A stretch of 64,000 nucleotides of DNA from Saprospiraceae bacterium (GTDB taxonomy: Bacteria; Bacteroidota; Bacteroidia; Chitinophagales; Saprospiraceae), in the NCBI GenBank assembly GCA_021738725.1, contig JAIPBE010000008.1:40435-104434 (forward strand). The letters run 5' to 3'. Made by a program: the position numbers and the translations under genes. Every line of letters begins with the position of its first letter. Within the stretch, counting starts at the first letter, position 1. The notes under the pieces are model-generated. The model saw only the letters and a program-made list of their open reading frames with translations, did not search any database and was not told where the DNA came from. Shown piece by piece: positions 28,861 through 39,500 of the stretch.

Positions 28861-29529
28861 TCAAAGCTCCGCCCGGATCATATATTGATATTCCAAGGTC
28901 GTATTATCGACCCGAATATTGGTATATCCGGCACTGAGTAGTTCAGCTTCGATCTGGTGTGCTGCCATACGCAGATCCTGAGAAGGGCCCACTTTCATCG
29001 GTTTCTTCTTGAAGTCTACGATGACCAGATGCCCCCCGGGTTTGAATGACAATTTGAGATCGCGGAAATATCGTATCCGGTCTGACATGTAGATATAGGT
29101 GTTGACGACCAGGATCACATCGACTTCTTCATTTTGCAAATGCGGATCACCCGGTTCGGCCAAGCGGGTTTCCAGGCGATTGGCCAGTGAGTCAGGCAAT
29201 TTGGTCACCTGATTATCCAAATATTGGATAAACCGATCGTCGATCTCAATGGCGATCACCTTCTCGGCCTTGGGTAACAATCGAAATGTAAAGTACCCGG
29301 TACCGGCCCCGATATCTGCTACTGTTTTGCCGGTTAGGGTGCCCAGTTGGTCAATGACTCGATTCGGCTCCTGCCAACTGTCTCTGTCGTGATTCTCTGT
29401 AGACTGATCGAGTTCTCCTGCAGCAATCCCATCTGGATCGTCCTGATGGTGATTGTGATCTGTCGATTGACAGGAGACCAAAGCCAGGAAAGCGAGCAAT
29501 ACAAGGGGAGCAATCTTGTTCTTCATCAT
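28861..29529 (-). CDS. Lipoprotein-anchored class I SAM methyltransferase-like protein
   Basis: 222 residues. N-terminus MMKNKIAPLVLLAFLALVSCQ has a lipobox (LVSC), so the mature protein should be lipidated at Cys and sit in the cell envelope. After a His/Asp-rich linker (HNHHQDD) comes a Rossmann methyltransferase core with SAM motif I VADIGAGTGYFTFRLL, acidic loop IEIDDRF, and a motif IV-like DVILVVNTYIYM. Cytosolic SAM is not known to be available outside the membrane, which makes the location odd; similar envelope-signal methyltransferase-like proteins occur in Bacteroidota but their substrate is unknown. Last gene of the run fah-dacB-methyltransferase. Confidence 0.75.
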   Translation of the reverse strand: MMKNKIAPLVLLAFLALVSCQSTDHNHHQDDPDGIAAGELDQSTENHDRDSWQEPNRVIDQLGTLTGKTVADIGAGTGYFTFRLLPKAEKVIAIEIDDRFIQYLDNQVTKLPDSLANRLETRLAEPGDPHLQNEEVDVILVVNTYIYMSDRIRYFRDLKLSFKPGGHLVIVDFKKKPMKVGPSQDLRMAAHQIEAELLSAGYTNIRVDNTTLEYQYMIRAEL

Positions 29530-29575
29530 GAGCGAAAATAACCACTTCTTACGGAAATTTCAGCCTCCATGGTGA

Positions 29576-31000
29576 TCAGTCTTTAGACAGGGATAGTTGG
29601 ATTAACCATTGTTGTGCAAGCGCCATGAATTCCCGGGTGGTTCCGGTGAATTGATTGGCCAGAATGCTGAAGGTCACTTGCTCGCCATCCTGCCGGACCA
29701 GATATCCACTCAGCGAGCGGGTTCGGTTCAGCGTTCCGGTTTTGGCGAATACCTTTCCTTTGATCCGTTTATCCCGCAAATGTGGAAAAAGTGTTCCCGA
29801 TTTTCCACCCACAGCCAGCGTCTCTCCAAATCCTGCATATGGAAGACTGTCCTGTGCGCAATGAGAGAGCAGCAGGGTCAGAAAACTTGCAGTAACGGCA
29901 TTTTGTCGGCTCAATCCAGAGGCATCATGCAGATAAGGGGCAGGTTTGATTTTGTTCTTGTCCAGCCATTGACGGACCTGGTCGAGTCCTTGTCCCAGGG
30001 AGGGATTGGTCCCACGCACCTCTCCCAGCCTGCGAAGGATGGCTTCTGCGTACATGTTTTGACTCTCCGTATTCGTATGCGTGATCAACTTGCGGAGCGA
30101 GGGAGACCACAATGTGTCCTGCCAGATCGATTGAGCCTTTGTCGTTGTAACCGTTTCCAGCTGAAATGGAATACCAGATTGTCGAAACAAACGAGGTAAA
30201 CGAACGGAGAGATATCGAGGGACGTTCGGAATGGCCAGCCGGAGTGCGATGGGAATAGTCATTCGTTCTGGTCCACTGACCCATCGGGTGAGGTCGCCTG
30301 GGGCACCCGTTACAAAATCAGGCTCAGCGAAAGGCCTTGCTGGCTCCAGGGTAGTGACCACCGGCCAGGGTAAAACGAGTGAATCAGAGGAGAGGTAATA
30401 TCCGAGGCTATCCTTGTCCAATTGGGTTCGAATGCAGTTTTCCTGCCAATTCAGAGGCCAGACACCCGTCGCAAAACAACCACCCAGATCCCCCCATTCC
30501 CAGGTCAACCCAACCGGAGATCCGGCAAACAGGGCTGGCTGACAAATCACCTGTCCACGAATATTGCGGATGCCCAGTTCACGTATCTGTTTGGCCCACC
30601 TGGATACGATAGAGTCCTCTGTGGTGGATGGACCAAATTGGCTCGAGGCGAGGGACGGATCACCATGGCCTTCCAGGATAATATTGCCGATAAACAATGA
30701 ATCAACAACAAATCCTTCCAACCGAAAAAGGGTTGGAATTCGGTGAGAGGGTCCCAGTAGTTCCCAGGCTGCTGCTGTGGTAATCAGTTTTTGATTAGAA
30801 GCGGGAATCATCCATTTGTCACCGTTCCGTTGGAACAATTCCTGATCCACCTTGACCTTGCGAACACTGAAGGCTAGTGTCGCTCCCTGGCTGATTGGAT
30901 TGGACTGGAATGCATCTGTTGCACGGGCCATATCGGATTGTCCAGATACAGTGATCTGCACCAGAATGAACAAACATCCGAGAAGGATCCGGTGACACAT
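29576..31000 (-). CDS. dacB: D-alanyl-D-alanine carboxypeptidase/endopeptidase, PBP4 (DacB) family
   Basis: 474 residues, near E. coli PBP4 (477). Signal peptide MCHRILLGCLFILVQITVSGQ; SxxK motif in PASNQKLITTAAAW (catalytic Ser and Lys), the middle motif in DASGLSRQNAV (SxN), and KTG in VFAKTGTLNRTRS. It trims peptidoglycan peptides in the periplasm. Long insertion between SxxK and SxN as in class C PBPs. Starts 6 nt after the fah stop, so the two are probably cotranscribed although functionally unrelated. Confidence 0.92.
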   Translation of the reverse strand: MCHRILLGCLFILVQITVSGQSDMARATDAFQSNPISQGATLAFSVRKVKVDQELFQRNGDKWMIPASNQKLITTAAAWELLGPSHRIPTLFRLEGFVVDSLFIGNIILEGHGDPSLASSQFGPSTTEDSIVSRWAKQIRELGIRNIRGQVICQPALFAGSPVGLTWEWGDLGGCFATGVWPLNWQENCIRTQLDKDSLGYYLSSDSLVLPWPVVTTLEPARPFAEPDFVTGAPGDLTRWVSGPERMTIPIALRLAIPNVPRYLSVRLPRLFRQSGIPFQLETVTTTKAQSIWQDTLWSPSLRKLITHTNTESQNMYAEAILRRLGEVRGTNPSLGQGLDQVRQWLDKNKIKPAPYLHDASGLSRQNAVTASFLTLLLSHCAQDSLPYAGFGETLAVGGKSGTLFPHLRDKRIKGKVFAKTGTLNRTRSLSGYLVRQDGEQVTFSILANQFTGTTREFMALAQQWLIQLSLSKD

Positions 31001-31006
31001 GCCAGC

Positions 31007-32281
31007 CTATGAATTGGCAGGTAGAACTGTCGCTGCGCAGTCTCCAAACCCTATTCGAACCCCATCTTTCACACAGGAACCTCTCATGATGACAGTATCA
31101 CCATCCTGGATCGATTTGCGGGTTTCCCCATCCGCCAGAGTGACGGTCTTGGTCCCACCCCAGCATAATTCCATCATCGAACCAAAGCTGTCAGGTGTGG
31201 GGCCGCTGATCGTTCCTGATGCCAATAGATCGCCAGTCCGCATATCACAACCGTTGACGGTATGATGTGCGAGTTGCTGGCACATGTTCCAATACAGATA
31301 CTTGAAGTTGGACTGGCAGACACGGCTGGGTTGTCCCCCTGCTGGCTGGATCAGTACGTCCAGAGCGATGTCATATGTTTTGGGGCCTTCTGTCTGCAAG
31401 TAAGGCAGGACAGGTACATCCTGCTCGGGACCGGTCGTTCTGAAAGGTTCGAGCGCATCCATGGTGACGATCCAGGGAGCCAGGGTGGAGGCAAAGTTTT
31501 TGCCGAGGAATGGCCCCAGAGGCACATATTCCCAACGCTGGATATCACGGGCAGACCAGTCGTTGAACAATGCCAAACCAAAGATGTGCTCTTCGGCCTG
31601 TTCCGTTGAGATGGTCTCCCCCAATTGGGTGCCCTTGCCAATAATGAAGCCCATTTCCAACTCGAAATCGACCATCCGGGATGGCCCGTATTCAGGTGGT
31701 CCGTCCTGGGGCTTCAACTGCCCATGCGGCCGGGGAAAGCTGTGTCCGGAGACCCGGATAGACGAAGATCGTCCATGATAACCCACAGGTAAATGCTTCC
31801 AGTTTGGCAGCAGTGGATTGGACGGATCTCGAAACATGCTTCCGACATTGGTCGCGTGTTCGAGGCTGGAATAGAAGTCTGTATAATCACCGATGGAGAC
31901 AGGCAACAGGTGCCGAACGGCAGACCCTGGGATCAACCACTCACGCTGCTGTTCCCGGAACTTATCATGGACGGTTCCGACTCTCAATATTTCGGATATC
32001 CGTTCCCGAACCTGGCGGGTAACGGATCGCCCCAGTGCGATAAAAGGGTTCAGATCCGGATGGGCAAAAATTCCATCAGGTAATGCGATTCCATGGAAGG
32101 CATCCAGCCTGGCCAACGAATGCAGATCAATGATCTGATCACCGATGATCGAAGCTGCAAAAGGACGGTCGTCGGCGAGGCGGGTCGCTATGCCGAATGG
32201 GAGGTTCTGAATCGGAAAATCACTGTCCGGGGGTGTCGGGACCCAGGATTGCAAGGAGGGGTCGTTGGGGTTCGAAATCAT
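31007..32281 (-). CDS. fahA: Fumarylacetoacetase
   Basis: 424 residues, as in bacterial and animal FAH. It cleaves fumarylacetoacetate to fumarate and acetoacetate, the last step of tyrosine/homogentisate breakdown. Typical opening NDPSLQSWVPTPPDSDFPIQNLPFG; YHGRSSSIRVSG; metal ligands and active-site region VDFELEMGFIIG, FNDWSARDIQRWEYVPLGPFLGKNF and GTISGPTPDSFGSMMEL. Other pathway genes are not in the window. ATG at 32281 matches the family start; a GTG at 32284 is ignored. A -7 box ends 4 nt before the ATG, so the mRNA may be leaderless. Confidence 0.95.
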   Translation of the reverse strand: MISNPNDPSLQSWVPTPPDSDFPIQNLPFGIATRLADDRPFAASIIGDQIIDLHSLARLDAFHGIALPDGIFAHPDLNPFIALGRSVTRQVRERISEILRVGTVHDKFREQQREWLIPGSAVRHLLPVSIGDYTDFYSSLEHATNVGSMFRDPSNPLLPNWKHLPVGYHGRSSSIRVSGHSFPRPHGQLKPQDGPPEYGPSRMVDFELEMGFIIGKGTQLGETISTEQAEEHIFGLALFNDWSARDIQRWEYVPLGPFLGKNFASTLAPWIVTMDALEPFRTTGPEQDVPVLPYLQTEGPKTYDIALDVLIQPAGGQPSRVCQSNFKYLYWNMCQQLAHHTVNGCDMRTGDLLASGTISGPTPDSFGSMMELCWGGTKTVTLADGETRKSIQDGDTVIMRGSCVKDGVRIGFGDCAATVLPANS

Positions 32282-32285
32282 CACA

Positions 32286-32312
32286 CAAAGGTACCAATTT
32301 CAGATAAAGCAA
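32286..32312 (-). promoter_or_regulatory. Promoter of fahA: TTG-16-TACCTTTG
   Basis: On the minus strand TTG (32312-32310), 16-nt spacer, TACCTTTG (32293-32286), four bases before the fahA ATG. Confidence 0.5.
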
Positions 32313-32364
32313 TGGTCGCCCTTGGATGATGATTCGGGTGATTCACCCAGGATCAGAACTTCTG

Positions 32365-33321
32365 TTAATACACCTGTTCGATAATCTTTCGGGTAGTCGC
32401 GGCATCCCCCATGGTGTAGTAGTGCAGGCAGGGAACCCCGGCGGCTTTCAGCTCTCTGGACTGGGCGACACACCACTCAATGCCAAGCGCTTTGATCGCA
32501 GCTTCATCTTGACATTTCGCCGCTGCATTGACCAGGTCATCGGGCATGTTCACAAAAAATTTTCGAGGGATAGAACTCAACTGGTAGCCTCTGGTCAAGG
32601 GTTTGAGTCCCGGGACGATCGGAACCGTGATCCCGGCGGCCCGACATTTATCGACATACTCGAAATACTTCTTATTGTCGAAGAACATTTGGGTGACAAT
32701 ATAATGAGCACCGGCATCAATCTTGGCCTTGGTGTTCTCCAGATCGAGGGTCAGGTTCGGGGCTTCAAAATGTTTCTCCGGATAACCGGCAATACCTATG
32801 CAGAAGTCGGTTTTCTGTCCGTTGCTGATGGTGTCATCCAGATATTTTCCGGTATTGATGTCGGTGATCTGCTTGACCAGTTCGATCGCAAAAGGGTGCC
32901 CCCCTTCTTCGGCAACGAACTTGTCTTCGAATTGGCGTGCATCCCCTCGGAGGGCGAGCACATTGGTGATGTTGAGAAAATTGAGATCGATCAATGCATT
33001 TTCCGTCTCCTCCTTGGTGAAACCACCACAGATCAGATGAGGCACAGTATCCACTCCATAGTGGAACATAAGGGAGGCACAGATCCCGACCGTTCCAGGT
33101 CGTTTGCGGATCGCCACCTTTTCGTAATAGCCACTCTGCCGTTTGACATAGAGGTATTCCTCCCGATGATAAGTCACGTCAACAAAAGGAGGCTTGAATT
33201 CCATCAAGGGGTCCAGAATGTCGAAGATGGTCTGCATACTTCCACCTTTCAAAGGGGGAAGGACTTCAAAGGAGAACAGGGTCTTGCCCTTCGCTTTCTT
33301 GAAATGATCTGTAACCTTCAT
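32365..33321 (-). CDS. metF: 5,10-methylenetetrahydrofolate reductase
   Basis: 318 residues from MKVTDHFKKAKGKTLFSFEVLPP. FAD-dependent TIM barrel that makes 5-methyl-THF for methionine synthesis. Signatures: FSFEVLPPL with catalytic Glu, VDVTYH, LALRGDA, FCIGIAGYPEKH, DAGAHYIVTQMFFD, and VPGLKPL. Uses methylene-THF from glyA. The ORF extends 8 codons further to 33345, through the -7 promoter box, so those codons are not used. Faces the DinB gene. Confidence 0.95.
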   Translation of the reverse strand: MKVTDHFKKAKGKTLFSFEVLPPLKGGSMQTIFDILDPLMEFKPPFVDVTYHREEYLYVKRQSGYYEKVAIRKRPGTVGICASLMFHYGVDTVPHLICGGFTKEETENALIDLNFLNITNVLALRGDARQFEDKFVAEEGGHPFAIELVKQITDINTGKYLDDTISNGQKTDFCIGIAGYPEKHFEAPNLTLDLENTKAKIDAGAHYIVTQMFFDNKKYFEYVDKCRAAGITVPIVPGLKPLTRGYQLSSIPRKFFVNMPDDLVNAAAKCQDEAAIKALGIEWCVAQSRELKAAGVPCLHYYTMGDAATTRKIIEQVY

Positions 33322-33326
33322 ATTCG

Positions 33327-33334
33327 CAAATGTA
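33327..33334 (-). promoter_or_regulatory. -7 box of metF
   Basis: Minus-strand TACATTTG, exact consensus, ending 5 nt before the metF ATG. Confidence 0.5.
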
Positions 33335-33388
33335 ATCAACCTCAACGGTCTCTACTTTCCTTTACTTTAGCATGAAAATCTGGAGTGT

Positions 33389-33883
33389 ATGCATCCCATT
33401 GGTTTATTGCTCATCAGAGAAGTCGAACACCGGATACTTGGCGAAAGTATTCCCCGAATTCGGAAATGCCTGGTCCAATTGACGCCCGGACAGATCTGGT
33501 TTCGCCCATATCCGGAAATGGCCTCGATCGGAAATCTGGTCCTGCACCTGATCGGGAATGCCCGGCAGTGGATACTGCAGGCCATGGTCGGACAACATTT
33601 TGTCCGGGATCGGGTTGCCGAGTTTTCTGAGACAGGGCCCATCCCCACCGAAGAACTCCTACAGATGTTGACCCTGCTGGAAGCGGATCTGAGAGTCGGA
33701 CTTCCGAGCATCACAGAAGATCAAATGCTTCAAATCTACCCGATTCAGATATTTGAAGAGACAGGCGTGTCTGTCCTGGTACATGTGATCGAACATTTTT
33801 CATACCACACAGGTCAAATCGCTCGGGATACCAAACGCATTTTGAAGGTGGACCTTGAATTCTATGAAGCCAACGACCTCTAA
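33389..33883 (+). CDS. DinB-family metal-binding four-helix protein
   Basis: 164 residues. The three metal-ligand histidines of the DinB/YfiT fold are visible: one in NLVLHLIGN (~52) and two in HVIEHFSYHTGQI (~135-143). The family includes thiol-S-transferases and proteins of unknown activity; many Bacteroidota carry several. Divergent from metF; its stop TAA overlaps the stop of the NDH-2 gene on the other strand by 4 bp. A near-consensus box TACTTTAG lies at about 33363-33370. Confidence 0.85.
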   Translation: MHPIGLLLIREVEHRILGESIPRIRKCLVQLTPGQIWFRPYPEMASIGNLVLHLIGNARQWILQAMVGQHFVRDRVAEFSETGPIPTEELLQMLTLLEADLRVGLPSITEDQMLQIYPIQIFEETGVSVLVHVIEHFSYHTGQIARDTKRILKVDLEFYEANDL

Positions 33884-35184
33884 GCTTTTTCCCTGGTGAA
33901 AGGACGGACAATAATTCGGATGGTGTTGGCAAAGGAGAAATACTTCACAGCCCAATTGAAAAGCACCGCCAGACGATTGCGAAATCCGATCAGGAACAGG
34001 ATGTGGATCGCCATCCATACATACCAGGCCAGGCTCCCGCCCAGTTTCATGGATCCAATTTCAGCGACAGCCTTATGGCGACCGATGGTGGCCATGCTGC
34101 CTTTGTCCTTATACGAAAAGGGGAGAGGCTGTTTTTTGGCACTCAATCGGAGCAGGTTGCGGGCAAAATGATCAGCTTGCTGCATGGCTGGCTGGGCCAT
34201 CATCGGATGACCTTTGGGGAATACAGAGGTAGACATTTGTGCCAGATCACCCAATGCAAAGACGTATTCATGTCCATGGATGGTGTTGAATTCATCCACT
34301 AATAATCGACCATTGTGGGTGTATGCTTCATCCTTCAGACCCGGCAATGGATTGCCTTTGACCCCCGCCGCCCAGATCACAGTCTCCGTTGTGATGGTTC
34401 CGCCATCGGACAAATGGACGGTCTGGCCATCATAGGAATTGACCTGTGTATTGAGCAGAATCTTTACACCGAGTTCCTCCAGATAGCGTTTGGCTCGGGC
34501 ACTGGAGATTTCACTCATCCCAAACAGCAGCCGAGGACCGGCATCGATCACCGTGATGTCCATCAATTGAGGGTCGACCTCCCGATATTCACTGGTCAGA
34601 ATCTTGTTCTTGATCTCAGCAAGCGCGCCGGCGACTTCCACACCCGTAGGGCCACCACCGACGATGGCAAAATGAAGCGCCTTGCGTTGCTCATCAGGTT
34701 GATTGGTATCCGAAAGTGCCACCGCTCTCTCAAATTGTTGCAGGAAATCTGACCGGATATCCAGGGCCTGACCTACCGATTTTAACTGCATGGCTTTGGT
34801 GGCCATATCCTGATTGCCAAAGAAATTGGTGGTCGACCCGGTCGCCAGAACCAGGATGTCATAATCAACAGGTCCTGTCGTAGTATGCAAGACCTTGGAT
34901 TGCCAGTCGATGGTTTGCACCTCGGTCATGCGGTAGATCACATTATCCATCGGACCGATCATTCTTCGGAACGGGTAGGCAATACTATCCGGCGTAAGAC
35001 TGGCCGTTGCGACCTGGTACAAGAGGGGCTGGAAGGTGTGGAAATTATTCTTGTCCAGCAGGGTGACCTTGAACGGCTTGTTGGCCAGTTGTCGAACAAT
35101 GGACAGACCTGCAAACCCACCACCTACGATGACCACTCTGGGATAGGGAAGGGATTCAAATATTTTTTTTGCAAGTGTCTTCAT
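33880..35184 (-). CDS. ndh: Type II NADH:quinone oxidoreductase
   Basis: 434 residues. Non-pumping NADH dehydrogenase. FAD site VVIVGGGFAGLS at the N-terminus; NADH site FAIVGGGPTGVEVAGALAE near residue 170; VIWAAGVKGNPL and the FAD-contacting ALGDLAQ; C-terminal hydrophobic, basic segment (~375-434) for membrane binding (AWYVWMAIHILFLIGFRNRL). Feeds electrons from NADH to quinone at the inner face of the cytoplasmic membrane. Stands alone on its own promoter box. Confidence 0.95.
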   Translation of the reverse strand: MKTLAKKIFESLPYPRVVIVGGGFAGLSIVRQLANKPFKVTLLDKNNFHTFQPLLYQVATASLTPDSIAYPFRRMIGPMDNVIYRMTEVQTIDWQSKVLHTTTGPVDYDILVLATGSTTNFFGNQDMATKAMQLKSVGQALDIRSDFLQQFERAVALSDTNQPDEQRKALHFAIVGGGPTGVEVAGALAEIKNKILTSEYREVDPQLMDITVIDAGPRLLFGMSEISSARAKRYLEELGVKILLNTQVNSYDGQTVHLSDGGTITTETVIWAAGVKGNPLPGLKDEAYTHNGRLLVDEFNTIHGHEYVFALGDLAQMSTSVFPKGHPMMAQPAMQQADHFARNLLRLSAKKQPLPFSYKDKGSMATIGRHKAVAEIGSMKLGGSLAWYVWMAIHILFLIGFRNRLAVLFNWAVKYFSFANTIRIIVRPFTREKA

Positions 35185-35191
35185 CAGATTG

Positions 35192-35199
35192 CAAAGCTA
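35192..35199 (-). promoter_or_regulatory. -7 box of the NDH-2 gene
   Basis: Minus-strand TAGCTTTG, exact consensus, 7 nt before the ATG. Confidence 0.5.
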
Positions 35200-35322
35200 G
35201 TTGGCTGTTAGGTATAAGGAAAATGAAACTGCTATCATTTTGCCCGAATTACATATCATTGATCATCATCCATTCCGGTATGGAGATAAAACCATCCAGA
35301 GCATGAACTTGTTTGTTCGAAT

Positions 35323-36519
35323 ATGACAGAAGATCACCAGAAATACGACCTGATCATCGCAGGAGCAGGTATGGCTGGTTTGTCACTGCTCTGGCAGATC
35401 CGTCAGGCCGGATTGACAGATTTGCAGATACTGTTGGTCGATCGGGATGAAAAGCGATCTAATGATCGCACCTGGAGCTTCTGGGAGGACCACCCTGGCC
35501 CGTTTGAACATCTGGTCTACAAGCACTGGAGTCAGGTTCGGGTGACAAATGCCCTGGGTGAAGCCCTGAAAATACCGCTCAAGAGCTACCAGTATAAAAT
35601 GATCCGGGGGATTGACCTCTATACTTTCATGGAAGAACAGATCAACCAGGATCCAAATACCTGTCGGTTGGTCGCCACCATAGAATCGACGGTTTGGGAG
35701 AATGAAACCCAGTTTGTAAAGACTGATCTGGGAACCTTTACTGCAGACTACCTCTTTGACAGCACCCACCGAATGCCTCTGACGGATCCAAATGCGATCC
35801 ATCTCTTTCAGCACTTTCTCGGATATGTAATCAGGACGTCTGAACCGGTGTTTGATCCCACATGCCCAGACCTGATGAATTTTCATCTGCCCGATGCGGG
35901 TGACTGCCGATTCATATATATCCTTCCGTTCAATGAGACGGAAGCACTGGTGGAATACACCCTGTTTACCGATTCATTACTGGAGGATGAAGAATATGTC
36001 AAGGGACTTTCATCCTGGATTCGAGACCAGCTCGGAGTGTCAGAATACGCGATATTGGAAAAGGAATTCGGGGTCATTCCCATGAGTGATGAACCGGTGG
36101 CAGAGTTTCCATATCCCGGGGTCATTCGCATCGGCACCGCTGGGGGCTATACCAGCCCGGCAACTGGGTATACCTTCCGAGCGACTCAGAAGAGGCTGGC
36201 TCAATTGGTGTACAGTTACATGTCCACCGGTCGCTGGAAGGTGGATGCACCTGTTCGAGCACCCCGATTTGATTTCTATGCCAGCGCCTTGCTTGGTGTT
36301 TTATCGCAGCGACGAATAGCTGCTTCAAAGGTATTCTGGGAGCTCTACCGGAGGAATCCAATTGGCCGGATCTTCAGATTTCTGGATGGAGAATCCAGCT
36401 TCAGAGAGGAGGCACTGATTATGAAGTCGTCTCCATATGGGCCATTCACAGCTGCTGGTTGGCAAGTGATGATCAATAGGATGCGACGGAATTGGCCTGG
36501 CATCAGAGGGGAGTCCTGA
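35323..36519 (+). CDS. crtY: Lycopene beta-cyclase, CrtY type
   Basis: 398 residues. FAD/NAD-type N-terminus DLIIAGAGMAGLSLLWQI, the cyclase signature segment NDRTWSFWE, YKMIRGIDLYTFM, DSTHR, an IGTAGGYTSPATGYTFRATQ motif, and a C-terminal FFx-like region. It converts lycopene to beta-carotene. No other carotenoid gene is in the window, so it is separated from crtB/crtI. Immediately followed (39 nt) by the large T9SS protein on the same strand. Probably makes the cells yellow-orange with flexirubin-independent pigment, by inference. Confidence 0.9.
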   Translation: MTEDHQKYDLIIAGAGMAGLSLLWQIRQAGLTDLQILLVDRDEKRSNDRTWSFWEDHPGPFEHLVYKHWSQVRVTNALGEALKIPLKSYQYKMIRGIDLYTFMEEQINQDPNTCRLVATIESTVWENETQFVKTDLGTFTADYLFDSTHRMPLTDPNAIHLFQHFLGYVIRTSEPVFDPTCPDLMNFHLPDAGDCRFIYILPFNETEALVEYTLFTDSLLEDEEYVKGLSSWIRDQLGVSEYAILEKEFGVIPMSDEPVAEFPYPGVIRIGTAGGYTSPATGYTFRATQKRLAQLVYSYMSTGRWKVDAPVRAPRFDFYASALLGVLSQRRIAASKVFWELYRRNPIGRIFRFLDGESSFREEALIMKSSPYGPFTAAGWQVMINRMRRNWPGIRGES

Positions 36520-36558
36520 TGGATGTTGGTTATCTTGGTTCCATCAAATCATCGTTCA

Positions 36559-39500
36559 ATGATCCTCTCCTATAAGTCCCTTGTGCGAGCCGTTTATGTC
36601 ATCGTCATGTGTCTGTCCAGTCTGGCATTGCTGCAAGGCCAGAAATTCTCTTTTCCTGATCGACCTACGGCAGAGGAGATGAATGATTGGCTGGATCTCC
36701 TTTTTCAGGTCGATCCGAATGTCTTTCAGATCGATCAAGCCATTCGGGATTGGTACGCCATTCATCCATTCCAAAAAACGACCTATACGCAGTTCTATAA
36801 AAAATGGAGGAGACATGTTGCGCCATTCATCCATGCAAATGGTTTTGTGCGATATCCGGATGAATCGTCGATTCAACAAGACCGGATAGCATATAATCAA
36901 AAATGGGCGGCCAACCATGCAGGCTCCGGACGTTCAGTGGCCAGCTGGGCCAGTATCGGGCCGTTCCAGATGATCAATGACGCTGTCAACGGGGATCAGG
37001 TTCCTGTCAGCTGGCAAACAAATATTTACTCCTTCGATCAATCCAAATCCAATCCGGATATCCTGTATTGCGGTACAGAGGGATCGGAGATCTATAAGAG
37101 CATGGACCGCGGCAAGCACTGGCAGCCAGCCAGTCGGAATCTGTCTATTCAGGCCGTCCTTACTGTTGAGATTGACCCGATCAATCCGGATATCGTGTAT
37201 GCCGGCGACAATAACGGGATCTTTAAAACCCTGGATGGAGGTGCCAATTGGATCCCTCTGTTGACGGTCAGTCAGATGGGCGTCAATGACATTGCCATTC
37301 ATCCCACCAATCCTGCCATTGTGCTGGTTGCATCGGGGAAGGGCCTATGGCGCTCAACAGATGGCGGCAATAATTGGGTTAAAATCTACGGTGAAAAATG
37401 TTTTGATCTGGAATGGAAACCTGATGATCCAAATACGGTCTTTCTCTTAAAGGATGACTCGGCTGATCAGCGGTGTACCTTCTGGCGGTCAAATAATGCC
37501 GGGGCCACATTTGCGATCCAGACCGGCAATGGATGGTTTGATGGAACGAATCCGGCGCGCTCTGACGGCGGAGGACGGATGACAGTGACCCCCGCACAAC
37601 CGGATCGCATCTTTGTCGTCCTGATTGGACAGGCCAAAGATGGTGACAACGGCTTCATTGGAGTGTATCGGAGTGATAATGCCGGTTCATCCTGGACACT
37701 GCCCAATCCCCCGGCCGGTGGCCCATACTCGCAGAATCATCCCAATCTGGCGGTGATCAGCCCGTTTGATGGAACCGGTTTTCACCAGGGGTATTACAAT
37801 TTGAGTATTGGCGTCAGTCATACTGACCCGGATGAACTGCTTGTCGGTCATCTCAGCCTGTGGCGGTCTTCGAATGGTGGATCGAGCTATTTACGAATCG
37901 GTGGGTATGGTGGCTCCCTGCAATGGATGCATCCGGATGTTCAGGAAATCAAATGTCTCGGAGGCGATACCTGGGTCTGCACCGATGGGGGAATCAATTA
38001 TTCCCAGAACAATTTCAGCACACATAACAGCCGGACATTCGGCATTTCAGGATCGGACTACTGGGGCTTTGGCCAGGGATGGAATGAGGACATCCTGGTA
38101 GGTGGTCGTTATCACAATGGTAATTCAGGTTGGTATGAGACCTACCCGGACTCCATTCATATCCGACTGGGTGGAGGGGAGGCTCCGACAGGATATGTCA
38201 GTCCTGGCGGCGGCAGGAAGGCTTATTTCTCTGACATCGGAGGAAAAGTACTGCCAGCATCAATTGATCAGGCATCTGTAGGTTTTCCGATTTCCAAATC
38301 CCCGAATGAACTTTACTTCGCCGCAGAATCCAGTGAGCAGGTATGGGCCCCGGATTGTTACAATCATTATTACCTGGGCAAGGACAACCAGTTGTGGAAG
38401 ACCGAAGACGGTGGCTCCTTTTTTGAGCTCATCCATGCTTTTGATCAAACGGAAGGAGGAAATGTGACACAGATCGCCCTGTGCAGAGCTCAGCCCGAAG
38501 TGATGGTTGTCGCGCAGCGCAACGAGAACACCTGGAGTGAAGGGTGGGTCTGGCGCACTTCCGATGGAGGTCAGACCTGGTCTGCCCTCAGTTTGCCGAC
38601 CGGATACAAACGTCGATTCCTGTTGTCCATAAGCGGAACGGATCCCAACCTGATGTGGTTGGGCTATACGGATGGTGCCAATGGCGAAAAAGTATTTGAA
38701 TCCACGGATGGAGGCGTCAACTGGTCCAATATTTCCTCAACTCTGTTTGATGGAGAAGCTCCGACATGCCTGGTCCATGTATTGGGGACGGATGGGGCCC
38801 TCTTTCTGGGTACGAATCGCTCCGTGTACTATCGCCCTGAACCGGGTGCCGATTGGGAAATGTTCAGTGACGGTTTGCCAAAACAGATCAATTGCAATAT
38901 TCTCCGACCTTTTTACCGGGATAAGAAGCTGCGTCTCGGTGCATATGGAAAAGGGATGTGGGAGACCCCTCTCCCCGACGAATTTAAGACACTGTGCCAA
39001 CCGATGGTCGACAAGCGCATCGCCTTTTGTGAACGAGACACGTTTCAATTTGATGACTACTCGGTGATGGCGCACGAAAACGCCAGCTGGGCCTGGACCT
39101 TTGAAGGAGGAACTCCTGCTACAGCTGATATTCGCAATCCGCGCGTTGTCTTTCCCGGGAATGGCACATACAAGGCAACATTGACTGTTACGGATGGCAC
39201 TGGCGCAACAGCCTCCAGGGACCTCGCCGTCCAGGTGCAAAGTGAATGTCAACCGGACACCATCCCGGGATATGCATTGAGAACCACTACAGATGGGGAT
39301 GCTGCTATTATGCCGGATCAACCTGGCGAGCCATATGATGAACTGACTATCTCAGCCTGGGTCAAGCCAGATGGTGGACAGGTCAGCTATGCCGGTATTG
39401 TGATCGGTGCTTATAATGACAATGCATTCGGGTTGAATGTCCGTGACAATAATATGTTGGGCTATCATTGGCCTGGAGGGGCCTGGTCTTGGAATAGTGG

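Noticed and set aside
33322..33388. SAM or folate riboswitch before metF
   Set aside because: The -7 box is 5 nt from the ATG, leaving no room for a leader RNA.
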